A stretch of 11,352 nt of DNA from an uncultured Terriglobus sp. (GCA_937871605.1 CALMRM010000131.1:1-11352), one strand, 5' to 3'; shown: positions 1-6,993, numbered from the stretch's first letter. Notes: generated by a model from the sequence alone, not told the origin. Made by a program: numbers and translations.

Positions 1-602
1 GAAAATGACTGGGCTCTCCGCGCCCGGCAACTTGCAGCCACCCTTCTAGTCGAGCCCTATGACGAGAGTTGGCTACCCCAACTTGTCAAGAAACTCCGAA
101 TCCTTGCCGCACATCCAGAAGAGGTCACCAAGCTCACAACTGTCTTGGCGGGATTCGGCATTCGCTTCCTCATTGTCGAGCCGCTCACTGGATCAACTCT
201 TGACGGAGCGACATTCTGGATGGACGGTACACCCGTCATTGCTATGACGGCGCGTTTTGATCGCAACGACAACTTCTGGTTCACCTTCCTCCATGAACTT
301 GGCCACGTCGCTGCTAAAGACGCTTACTCATTCGACAGCTTTGGAAGTGGCGATGAGGACGGCTCTCAAATAGGAGAGCCAACGGCGGAACCTGCGGCTG
401 ACCAGTTCGCCGCGCATACCCTAGTCCCAACAGAAGAACTCACTTCCTTCATTGGCCGTGTCGCTCCCCTATACCAGGAGACGCGGATTGTGCAGTTTCT
501 ATCCGGATTAAGATGCACCGCGGAATCGTTCTGGGGCAGATGCATAAAGGTGGCGAGGTGAGCTATGGCGCTCACCGAAAGCTGATCTCGAAATCCATTT
601 AA
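1..602 (+). pseudogene. ImmA/IrrE-family metallopeptidase, 5' cut by window, frameshifted near 3' end
   Basis: The reading frame is open from base 1, so the N-terminus lies outside the window; relatives often start with an XRE helix-turn-helix, as in HigA-type antitoxin proteins with a peptidase tail. The zinc-peptidase signature HELGH is at 292-306 inside FWFTFLHELGHV, and the downstream EPAADQFAAHTLVP (about 388-430) is the usual second conserved block carrying the third metal ligand. In this frame the protein stops at 559-561 with an uncharacteristic tail (GRCIKVAR). From about 500 the other frame (codons starting at 504) reads IRIKMHRGIVLGQMHKGG and on to a stop at 600-602, matching the family's usual 'GIVVGQLQH' ending. 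A single-base deletion around 496-503 therefore explains the sequence. The active site is still encoded. Assignment to the peptidase family is confident; whether the shift is biological or a sequencing error cannot be told here. Confidence 0.8.
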
Positions 603-2641
603 AAATATTTGAAGTCACTGACAACGCCTGCAATACGCCCGCTTAGAAAACCTCCGCTCACTTGGCGTCCCAGCGCATCGCCGTTACGCGAAATTGATTT
701 CGCAAAGCTCTCAATGACTAGCACTGATTCAAGCATTAGTCCTTGTGTCGGCCAGTGCCCGGTGACCAGTGGAACTCCCATCGCATGCAGGTATCCGATC
801 GAGATCGCTCGAAGGAAAGTCGGAGTCACAATCCGCGTAGAAGAGCTCAGGCCCTCAGTCTTCACATCGGTATGAAGCATGGTGCTGTCTATGCCGGCAT
901 CCTCGACTCCAGGGTAAGCTTTGAGCTTCGCTATAGCGCTTTGAATGTATGCGTCTTGTGATACCCAGCTGGAATATCCTTGCCCAGCCAAGATGACCCG
1001 CATCGTGAGAATGCTTTCCGGTCTGAAGCCGCGAGCATTGGTATTCATATTCCAAAAGTTCTTCAGCATGAGTCCGGCGCCGGTCAGCAGCAAGATAGCC
1101 AAGGACAGCTCAATAGAGATCAGCACTCTGTGAATCCGAGTGCGAGATGCATTCGCCGACGCTGTTTGCGAGGATTCCTTCAATGCCTCATAAAGATTTC
1201 CGCCCCACAGCAAGATCGCTGGAGCAAGACCGAAGACAACGCCAGTGAAACACGAGATCGCAAGGGTTGCGAGAAGAACCGGTGCATCGAGGCGCGCCTC
1301 AGTAAGCCTAGGAATAGCCTCCGGCCACAATCAATCATCGTGAGAATAGCTGCGTGTGCCAAAATGAGCCCCGATGCGCCTCCGCGCAACGACAGGATAA
1401 GACTTTCCACAAGGAACTGCCGAACGACTCGCAGCCGACCTGCGCCCATCGAGGCCCGAATGGCGATCTCCCGCTTTCTGGTTGAGGCACGCGCGAGGAG
1501 AAGATTGGCGATGTTCGAGCTAGCGATCAGTAGGACGAATAAGACGGATGCCAGGAGTATGGCTAACGCGCGCTTCGCGCTTCCTGCCAGCTTGTCCTGG
1601 AGGAGAGAAAGCCGCCAGCCTTGGAGATTGTCATAGTCTTGCAAGTAAGAAGAGTGGTCGCTGACAATCCTTGCGTACAGCGCATCCATTACCGTGCGGG
1701 CCGTTTCAATTGGTGCATTGTCACGTAGTCTACCGATTACAGACAGGTAGTAGGGCGCTGGTCCAAGCCTCTGGAGCAGATCTTGCCACTCTTTCGTTCC
1801 GCCTATTGGCAGAGTCATGACACTTTGGGGAATTGGTATGTAAGCGTCTATCGGGCGCACCTCGTCGCCGTGAAAGGTCTGTTGAGGCAGCACAAAATTG
1901 TAGCTAGGCTTCAGTACGCCAACAATCGTCATAGGAAATCCGTCCAGCGTGACTGTCATGCCGATTACGTGCGGATCGTTGTGAAAAGTGCGTTCGAACA
2001 GGGCGTCCGAGAGATCCATCGCATGAAATTCGCTGGCTTTAGCCAAGCGACCAAGTTGCGTGGAGGCGCCTGTGAGTTCCCAGAAGTTCCCTGTGTAAGA
2101 CAGAACTCGTTCTTGAGATGATTCTCCATTCGCAATCAGGGCGAGGTCCTGGTTGCCGTAAGCTGCCGTCTCATCGAGTGTTTTCGTCCTCTCTTTCCAA
2201 GTTGTATAGTCCACCCTGCTCACGAAGTTGTCGTGTTCAGGCTGATAATCACGTGAAAAGGAGGCGAGCCACACGAGTCTGCGGGTATGGCAAAGGGCGA
2301 AGAAGGACGGCCTCTATAACGCTGAAAACCGCTGTATTCATGCCAATCGCGAGAGCCAGCGTCAGGATGACAGTAGCTGCAAATCTACGGTTACGTAAAA
2401 GCGTTCTCACGGCGTAACGCGCGTCTTGTCTAGCTTGTTGCAACCAGGCGAGATGCCAAACGCCATACGCATCCTCCTTAATCGCCACTCTGTTTCCGAA
2501 TCGAATGAGAGCACAGCGTCGAGCCTCCTCTGGCTTCATCCCGCGCGCGAGGTTCTCCTCAACTTCCGCCTCTATGTGATCGTTGATATCTTGATCCAAA
2601 CTATCCAGGTGCTCGCGCCGGGCCATAAATTCTCCAATCAC
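599..2641 (-). pseudogene. ADOP-family MacB/FtsX-like permease, two frameshifts and 3' truncation
   Basis: Reads right to left in three frames. Segment 1 (2641 to about 2278) has the ADOP N-terminal prefix (DINDHIEAEVEENLARGMKPEEARR) and the first membrane helix (TVILTLALAIGMNTAVFSVI). After PYPQ the frame shifts at about 2278 and continues LVWLASFSRDYQ, giving the MacB periplasmic domain and the first FtsX region (ILLASVLFVLLIASSNIANL, then STRKREIAIRASMGAGR). A second shift at about 1328-1332 leads to LWPEAIPRLTEARLD, two more helices, and part of the second periplasmic domain. The frame ends at 599-601 after GVVSDFKYF, where relatives continue for roughly 150 residues with a second FtsX helix bundle. 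Start is GTG at 2641, overlapping the PadR stop; ATG at 2626 is an alternative. These orphan permeases lack their own ATPase. Frameshifts could be errors, but the missing C-terminus cannot. Confidence 0.85.
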
Positions 2642-2985
2642 CTATCAGGTTGCAAGACCCGCCCAATTGCCTTCGACAGGGTTTCCCATTTCGAAGTCTC
2701 TGCAACAAGTTGCCGGCGGCCCTTCGGGGTGAGGCGATAGAACTTTGCCTTTCTCTTGTTCTCGGAGATGCCCTCCTCTGAAACTATGAACCCCCGCTTA
2801 AGAAGGCGATGCAACGCAGGGTACAGCGACCCTTGCTCAACCAAAAGCACCTCATCGGAGGTGCGTTCAATCGTCTTGGCTATCGCGTGACCATGTATCG
2901 GCCCCAAGAGAAGTGTTTGCAGAATCAGGAGGTCCAGGGTTCCCTGTAGCAACTCATGTCGTTCAGGCGCGCCTTTGGTAGACAT
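2638..2985 (-). CDS. PadR-family transcriptional regulator
   Basis: A complete 115-aa protein of the normal PadR length. Residues about 11-100 form the PadR winged helix: ELLQGTLDLLILQTLLLGPI, HGHAIA, the highly conserved QGSLYPALHRLLKRGFI, then KFYRLTPKGRRQL in the wing, and a short C-terminal helix for dimer formation. PadR proteins are DNA-binding repressors that respond to small molecules or stress; the acidobacterial clade is usually encoded directly before an ADOP permease, as here, where the stop (2640-2638) overlaps the permease GTG start (2641-2639). Co-transcription and translational coupling are therefore likely. The start at 2985 has no clear Shine-Dalgarno sequence upstream. It is one of few intact genes in the left half, although its presumed partner is broken. 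Confidence 0.9.
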   Translation of the reverse strand: MSTKGAPERHELLQGTLDLLILQTLLLGPIHGHAIAKTIERTSDEVLLVEQGSLYPALHRLLKRGFIVSEEGISENKRKAKFYRLTPKGRRQLVAETSKWETLSKAIGRVLQPDR

Positions 2986-3078
2986 ACATAGGGAGATTAG
3001 ACCTGCTCCGGTAGAAAGACAAGGGGACTCAAGCCGGGACTCGCCGACAGTACGGCCATACGAACGCGCATCTCTTTG

Positions 3079-3279
3079 CTAGAACCTTCCAGATTCTCTT
3101 GAAGAGTCGATCGAAATTGACGGGACCGCAGATTCCACATAATCCGCGCTGCGCGCGACAGCGCAACCATCGTTGTTCGAAAGAACGATGACGGGCTTGC
3201 CTTTCAGGTCTGGCCGGAAGACACGTTCACAGCTCACGTAGAAGTTGTTGCAGTCGATCAGGCCGAAGACTTTGCTCAC
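3079..3279 (-). pseudogene. umuC: UmuC (Y-family DNA polymerase V subunit), N-terminal fragment only
   Basis: The first 44 residues are a clear UmuC N-terminus: FGLIDCNNFYVSCERVF with the catalytic-site aspartate after LI, then GKPVIVLSNNDGCAVARS. Full-length UmuC is about 420 residues. Similarity stops abruptly after ARS (base about 3148) and the frame runs 22 unrelated residues to a stop at 3079-3081. Start is GTG at 3279, five bases beyond the umuD stop, the usual umuDC arrangement. With only a few percent of the catalytic core left it cannot be a polymerase. In another frame the bases just after the break read like the start of a different gene (see findings). Confidence 0.85.
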
Positions 3280-3283
3280 CGGC

Positions 3284-3607
3284 TTACCGCAGGGTGTGGA
3301 TGGCGTGCTTCACAACGCCAAACACATGCAGTTCCTCACCGATCGACACACAGAGCGGCTGGTATTTCGGATTGGCTGGGTCCAGCCACACGCAGTCCGG
3401 CCCACGCCGCAGCCGCTTCACCGTGTACTCGCCATTGACGGCCACCACGACAACGGAGCCGTTGACCGGCTTCGCCGCGCGATCTACCACGAGGAGATCG
3501 CCGTCCAGGATGCCCGCGTCTTTCATGCTGTCGCCATCGACCCGCATCATGAACGTCGCGGCCTTGTTCTCGACCAGGTACTCCGTCAGATCGAGCTCGG
3601 ATTCCAG
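3284..3607 (-). pseudogene. umuD: UmuD (S24 peptidase), 5'-truncated fragment
   Basis: Reading from 3607, the frame gives LDLTEYLVENKAATFMMRV and then the S24/LexA-like catalytic core: GDSMKDAGILDGDLLVVD with the nucleophilic serine, and NGEYTVKRLRR with the general-base lysine, ending FGVVKHAIHTLR. This matches UmuD from about its residue 45 to its end. The N-terminal arm with the self-cleavage site is missing, and a TAG at 3608-3610 directly precedes the homologous part, so the break is near 3607. An internal ATG at about 3550 could start an 88-residue product lacking the arm, like the processed UmuD' form in extent, but no ribosome-binding site is evident. It sits head-to-tail with the umuC fragment, a relic of a umuDC operon on the minus strand. 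Confidence 0.85.
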
Positions 3608-4153
3608 CTAGTCCTCTGCCGGTTTAGGGAAAGCCGGCAGGTTGTCCTCATTAAAACTGACTGTTCGAGACGGCAATGAGTCATTGCTGGCCGCTGCGAT
3701 AGTGCCAGCGCAACATGCGCTGCGGCAGGCCTTGTGCGCTGAACAATCCAAGGACACTTTCGATGTCACCAACCTGCGAACCTTCTTCTTCACCACATCG
3801 TCGTCTACGTCTGAAGTCAGCTTTGAGAAGCAGCGTGTTGGTGGCAGCTGCCGCTCGTCACCCACGACAACAACCTGGCGGCATCGAGCGATTGCTCCTA
3901 ACGCATCTACCGGTTGAATCTGACTGGCTTCATCCATCACGAGCAAGTCGAAAGTGAGTTTGCCCTGCGGCAGGCACTGGGCCATTGACAGCGGACTCAT
4001 CATCACTAAAGGCTTGAGCGCCTGCACAGCGGCTGCGGCCTTGTGCATCAACTGCCGTATGGGAAAGGTGCCGACTCTTTCGTGCGATCTCTCCTTGAGA
4101 ATGCTAACCGGCCCCCATGCCACCACCAACCGGTATGCCGTTGTGATGTGCAC
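3608..4153 (-). pseudogene. Superfamily 1 DNA/RNA helicase, internal piece with Walker B, decayed
   Basis: From about 4141 the minus strand reads GTFPIRQLMHKAAAAVQALK, MMSPLSMAQCLPQGKL, FDLLVMDEASQIQPVDALGA (Walker B / motif II, DEAS) and VVVVGDERQLPPT (motif III). This is the region found in very large helicases of the AAA_11/AAA_12 type, often with DUF4011 and DUF3320 domains and over 1300 residues long. After about 3775 the original frame switches: a neighbouring frame reads ESVLGLFSAQGLPQRMLRW followed by HYRS (motif IV), hits a TGA at 3682-3680, continues LIAVSNSQF, and then shifts back to NEDNLPAFPKP. Two frameshifts and a stop make it non-functional. The frame ends at the same TAG (3608-3610) that abuts the umuD fragment. 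Its N-terminal neighbour in an intact gene lies on the opposite strand to the right. Confidence 0.8.
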
Positions 4154-4193
4154 TAACGACCTCCACCGCAGAGGCCGCTATCCTCACGGGAAG

Positions 4194-5034
4194 TTCGCAG
4201 ATCGGCAAAATCTGCAGTGCGTGTATCACTCGTTTCACGAGAGCTACGTGCAGCTTCCCTCTGTCTTGGCAAACCTGGATGCGAAACTACCCGAGGCAAA
4301 TGTTCCACTCAGCGAAATGCTTGGCTTGGCTGAACGTGTTCTCTCCGCAGAAGGGGCGACGCGGGCACTGTTCACCAGAGTGCCTGAGCATCTGGCAGAA
4401 CGCGTAAGCCGCCTGGAACAGCTGCATCAACTGCAGGCCGAGGAGTCCACAATCAAGGCTGCCGAAGGGCTTGGTGCGTCTCTGTTCGGCGAAGCATGGC
4501 ACGGCACCGCTTCTGATTGGCAATTCCTGCGGACTGCAGGCGCTTGGCTGGCAGCCAATGCTGACATACGGCTGCAAGCTGCACAACTTGCTTCTTCAAC
4601 TGAGCCAACCGATCACGCGCAGAAACTCTTTCGGCAGCGCGAAGTCTATCTGACGCAGTGGCACGCTTGGATGGACACACTCAAGACCAGTGCCGAAGCA
4701 CTCTTCTGGCCTTTTCGGTGCAGACATCCGCACGGTGTCGCTGCAAAGCGTAGTTGAACGCCTTGAATGTTGGTTGAGTGGTGGCGAAGAACCCTCTCGA
4801 TGGATGGGCTTTATCAGCAGCGATGCACGGGCGCGGGCAAGCGGCCTTGCACCGCTGGCCGACCGGCTGGTTGACGGGACTCTTCACCCGCCTGACATCG
4901 TTTCCGTTTTCGCCATGGCGTACCACGAAGCGTTGCTCCGCTCCATGTCTCAGGCAGAGCCTGGGCTCGCTCGCTTTAATGGCGAGTTACACCAGGAGCT
5001 TGTCGATAGTTTTCGTGAACTGGATCGTGGTTGA
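4194..5034 (+). pseudogene. Superfamily 1 helicase, linker region between Walker A and B, frameshifted fragment
   Basis: The plus strand reads HSFHESYVQLPSVLANLDAK and a long helical region to about 4705, then in the +1-shifted frame GLFGADIRTVSLQSVVERLE, WLSGGEEPSRWMGF, AMAYHEALLRSM and FNGELHQELVDSFRELDRG. In my recollection of the large DUF4011/DUF3320-type helicases, the 'MAYYEALLR ... FDGELHE ... FRELDR' stretch lies shortly before the 'PIRKL...ALKPVFMMSPLSVAQ...DEAS' stretch, which here is on the minus strand at 3608-4153. No Walker A motif is visible upstream, so the start of the gene is also missing. The left edge of homology is somewhere between about 4160 and 4220; the right edge is a stop just after 5034. 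The frameshift lies at about 4690-4720. Confidence 0.7.
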
Positions 5035-5037
5035 AGG

Positions 5038-5071
5038 TTGGCTGGTGCAAGATGACTCTTGCACCAGCCAA
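5038..5071. repeat. Perfect 14-bp inverted repeat at a gene-remnant junction
   Basis: Arm 1 TTGGCTGGTGCAAG (5038-5051) and arm 2 CTTGCACCAGCCAA (5058-5071) are exact reverse complements around a six-base loop (5052-5057). It sits exactly between the end of the helicase remnant and the start of integrase homology. There is no T-run on either side, so it is not a standard intrinsic terminator. It could be a recombination hairpin or a footprint of a rearrangement; function unknown. Confidence 0.8.
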
Positions 5072-5765
5072 TGAAGGCTAAAACCCGCATCATGGGCGCT
5101 CTCTTTCAGCACGCCATGCGCTACTCTTGGGCGACCTCGAATCCGATGCGCTTAGTGAGGCAGAGTTCGAAGCGTGTAGAGGAACCAGAGGTTTTCACTG
5201 CCGCTGAACTCTCTTGCCTCTTGTCCGAGCCGAGTCAAGCCGTACCATCATTCGTCTCGCGGCGACCACCGGGATGCGTCATGGTGAAATCTTTGGGCTG
5301 AAGTGAGAGCACATTGATTTCGCGACTGCTACCGTGCGTGTCGTTCGATCCTTGGTCGACCAAGTCGCTGGCAGCCCAAAAACAACGGGTTCCAGAAGAA
5401 AGATTCCACTGGATCCCGGCACGTTAGCGGCAATGGTCGCGCGGCGATCACAAACACCGTTTGCGGCTGAGACAGACTCGGTTTTAGCCAGTCTGTCCAC
5501 CTTAGGTATCAAACCTTACTGGCCCAACTCACTTTTGTTGCGGCACATTCAGCCTGCCGCCAAGCGCGCAGGAACCAACAAACAAAGCGGGTGGCATACT
5601 TTCCGGCGCAGCTTCGCAACACTGGTGCAGTCGGGAGTGAGCAGCGTTGAAGTTCTGCAAGAGCTACACGGCCACTCTTCACCGGTGATGACGCTTGGAA
5701 CGTATGCTCAAGCAATCACAGGAGACAAGCGGCAAGCACAGGCCGCCGTTGCAGGACTAATCTGA
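5072..5765 (+). pseudogene. Tyrosine recombinase (phage-type integrase), N-terminally truncated with frameshift and in-frame stop
   Basis: From 5072 the frame reads KAKTRIMGALFQHAMRYSWA, the end of the core-binding (SAM-like) domain, then FTAAELSCLLSEPS. At about 5235 the frame shifts to one starting at 5247: IIRLAATTGMRHGEIFGLK, with the first catalytic arginine at 5277-5279. A TGA follows at 5304-5306 where relatives have tryptophan (GLKWEHIDF). The rest is an intact catalytic domain: PKTTGSRRKIPL with the beta-strand lysine, GWHTFRRSFATL (His 5595, Arg 5604), ELHGHSSPVMT and the nucleophile tyrosine at 5703-5705 in TYAQA. The first roughly 100-150 residues are absent. All catalytic residues survive, but the gene cannot make an active protein without suppression and frameshifting. 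The end lies about 80 bases from the tRNA fragment, consistent with an older element at the same site. Confidence 0.85.
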
Positions 5766-5846
5766 TTTACCTGTACGTATGTGACCCCAAATGGACCCAG
5801 AAGAGGTTCGCGGGGCCATACTGCTTGACCTAAGTTGTTAATTTTA

Positions 5847-5896
5847 TGGTGGGCACAGCAGGATTCGAACCTACGACTTCCACCGTGTGAAGGCGA
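5847..5896 (-). pseudogene. 3' fragment of tRNA-Val(CAC), probable attachment site of an integrative element
   Basis: On the minus strand: anticodon loop TTCACAC (5891-5885, anticodon CAC), 3' anticodon stem GGTGG, variable loop AAGTC, T-arm GTAGG-TTCGAAT-CCTGC (5874-5858), acceptor 3' strand TGTGCCC, discriminator A and encoded CCA (5849-5847). Bases upstream of the anticodon stem carry no D-arm (no AGCTC..GGTAGAGC) and no GGGCACA-like 5' acceptor strand, so this is not a whole tRNA gene. The 5' anticodon stem can still pair through two wobbles. Such 3' tRNA ends mark one boundary of elements integrated into tRNA genes. The polarity (missing 5' part to the right) places the element to the right, where an integrase begins 170 bases away. 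The other copy lies outside the window. Confidence 0.8.
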
Positions 5897-6019
5897 TATA
5901 AGCAGGTTTCGCCACACGTACACGGACACACACGGAAACGCGGTCTAGGCTGTATTCATGCGGCTTTTGTGACATTTGGCGCAACGTCCGTTGATGATTT
6001 GTCCACCGTTATTTTCTTG

Positions 6020-6057
6020 CGTACGTCACAGCTTATGACGTACGGTATGACGTACGG
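6020..6057 (+). promoter_or_regulatory. Repeated CGTACGTCA/TGACGTACG sites before integrase start, probable operator or arm-type sites
   Basis: Three copies of one 9-bp word occur: CGTACGTCA at 6020-6028, and its reverse complement TGACGTACG at 6036-6044 and 6048-6056. The last two are part of an exact 12-bp tandem repeat (TATGACGTACGG, 6034-6045 and 6046-6057). The first two make a hairpin with a seven-base loop. The last copy overlaps the ribosome-binding sequence GGAG (6056-6059), so a bound protein could block initiation at 6066. Autorepression or recombinase arm sites are both plausible. Confidence 0.6.
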
Positions 6058-6065
6058 AGACGCCC

Positions 6066-6635
6066 ATGGCTCGCACGTCGAACAATCCTCGCATCGTCAA
6101 TCGCACTGTCCGTGCCAAGCTCGCAGAACGCCGCGATCCGTACTGGCACCTGATAGCCGAAGGGCAGCATCTCGGCTACAGGCGACAGGACATCGGCGGT
6201 ACATGGATCGCCCGCTACTACACCCGCGAGCATGGCAGGCGTTTCCAGGCGCTCGGCAATGCGGATGACGCAGTACAAGCCAACGGAACGCACGTCCTGA
6301 GCTTCCAGCAAGCCCTAGAAGCGTCTCAGGCATGGTTTAGCTCTGTCACCCGCTCGGATGCCAGCGGCGTTCACCTGGGCAAGTACAGAGTCACGGACGC
6401 GGCTCATGACTGGCTCACGCGCTGGGACGGGAGCGAGCGCGGCAAGGAGACGGCGCGGGCGAACATAGAGCATCACATCCTGCCCATGCTGGGCACCGTA
6501 GAGGTCGCTAAGCTCACCCGCAAGCAAGTCGAGCAATGGCTGCACAATCTAGCGGATAAGCGTCCGGTCAAAGTGCAGCGCCGAGAGCAATCCACAAAGA
6601 AGCTCTCACCATCTCGGATGAGCAAAATCGTCTAG
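6066..6635 (+). pseudogene. Tyrosine-recombinase integrase, N-terminal half only (arm-binding and core-binding domains)
   Basis: ATG at 6066 follows GGAG at 6056-6059 by six bases. Residues 1-95 (ARTSNNPRIVNRTVRAKLAE, YWHLIAEGQHLGYRR, GGTWIARYY) resemble the N-terminal arm-type DNA-binding domain of phage integrases of about 400 residues; residues about 105-180 (YRVTDAAHDWL ... HHILPMLGTVEVAKLTRKQV EQWL) form the SAM-like core-binding domain. The frame stops at 6633-6635, before any catalytic residue (no R...K...HxxR...Y). Nothing in the next few hundred bases supplies the catalytic domain in another frame, so it appears deleted rather than merely frameshifted. The fragment might still be translated and bind DNA. 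It lies 170 bases from the tRNA fragment, the expected place for an element's integrase. Confidence 0.75.
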
Positions 6636-6681
6636 GCAAGAACTCTTCGACATAGCCATCAGTCAGAAGGGCAACCCTCTC

Positions 6682-6900
6682 GTGATGGTCGATGAACATA
6701 GGTGGTATCTGGCGAACACTGCCGTACGAGTCACCCTTGCCGACAGACTGTTCATTCGCAAAGAGATGGAGGCACTTGACCTCCACCGCAAGTGGGCGGT
6801 TGCATCCAAAGCGTTTGAGACAGATGGTGATATGGGCGCATTCACTTTATCGTTCCGCGAAATTCAAGACGCCATCGTAAAAGCCGCGCCGATTTCCTAG
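6682..6900 (+). CDS. Small hypothetical protein, possibly a fragment
   Basis: A 72-residue frame beginning at GTG 6682 (ATG at 6685) and ending TAG at 6898-6900. The same frame is open upstream from about 6628 (RQELFDIAISQKGNP), so it may be the 3' end of a longer gene whose start was lost when the integrase was cut. The product is soluble and mostly helical, with charged segments (LADRLFIRKEMEALDLHRKW and LSFREIQDAIVKAAPIS). No ribosome-binding site is evident. I do not recognise the family. Confidence 0.35.
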   Translation: MMVDEHRWYLANTAVRVTLADRLFIRKEMEALDLHRKWAVASKAFETDGDMGAFTLSFREIQDAIVKAAPIS

Positions 6901-6933
6901 GCTCTGTAGTGCGCGAGCTATTTTGCAGCGCAG

Positions 6934-6993
6934 CTAGGGCTGCATATCGCGCAGAGGCAACATGGAACTCACCCTAGGGCTGCATATCGCGCA
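6934..6993. repeat. Pair of exact 20-bp direct repeats, 40-bp period
   Basis: The word CTAGGGCTGCATATCGCGCA occurs at 6934-6953 and again at 6974-6993, separated by a 20-bp unrelated spacer. The 40-bp period puts both on roughly the same face of the helix. They occupy the gene-free 6901-7051 stretch upstream of the 322-aa gene, so an operator pair is the simplest reading. With two copies and no cas genes this is not a CRISPR array. No other feature is visible in this gap. Confidence 0.75.

Noticed and set aside
980..1636. A 218-residue plus-strand frame
   Set aside because: It is antisense to clear permease coding sequence, has low-complexity basic composition, and no recognisable domain.
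3245..3679. Plus-strand 144-residue frame
   Set aside because: Antisense to the umuD fragment, whose catalytic motifs are unmistakable.
5038..5071. Intrinsic terminator for the helicase remnant
   Set aside because: No T-run follows either arm and the upstream gene is a relic; kept only as an inverted repeat.
5847..5925. Complete tRNA gene
   Set aside because: No D-arm consensus and no 5' strand able to pair with TGTGCCC at the right distance.
6934..6993. Minimal CRISPR array
   Set aside because: Only two 20-bp repeats, one 20-bp spacer, no leader or cas genes.
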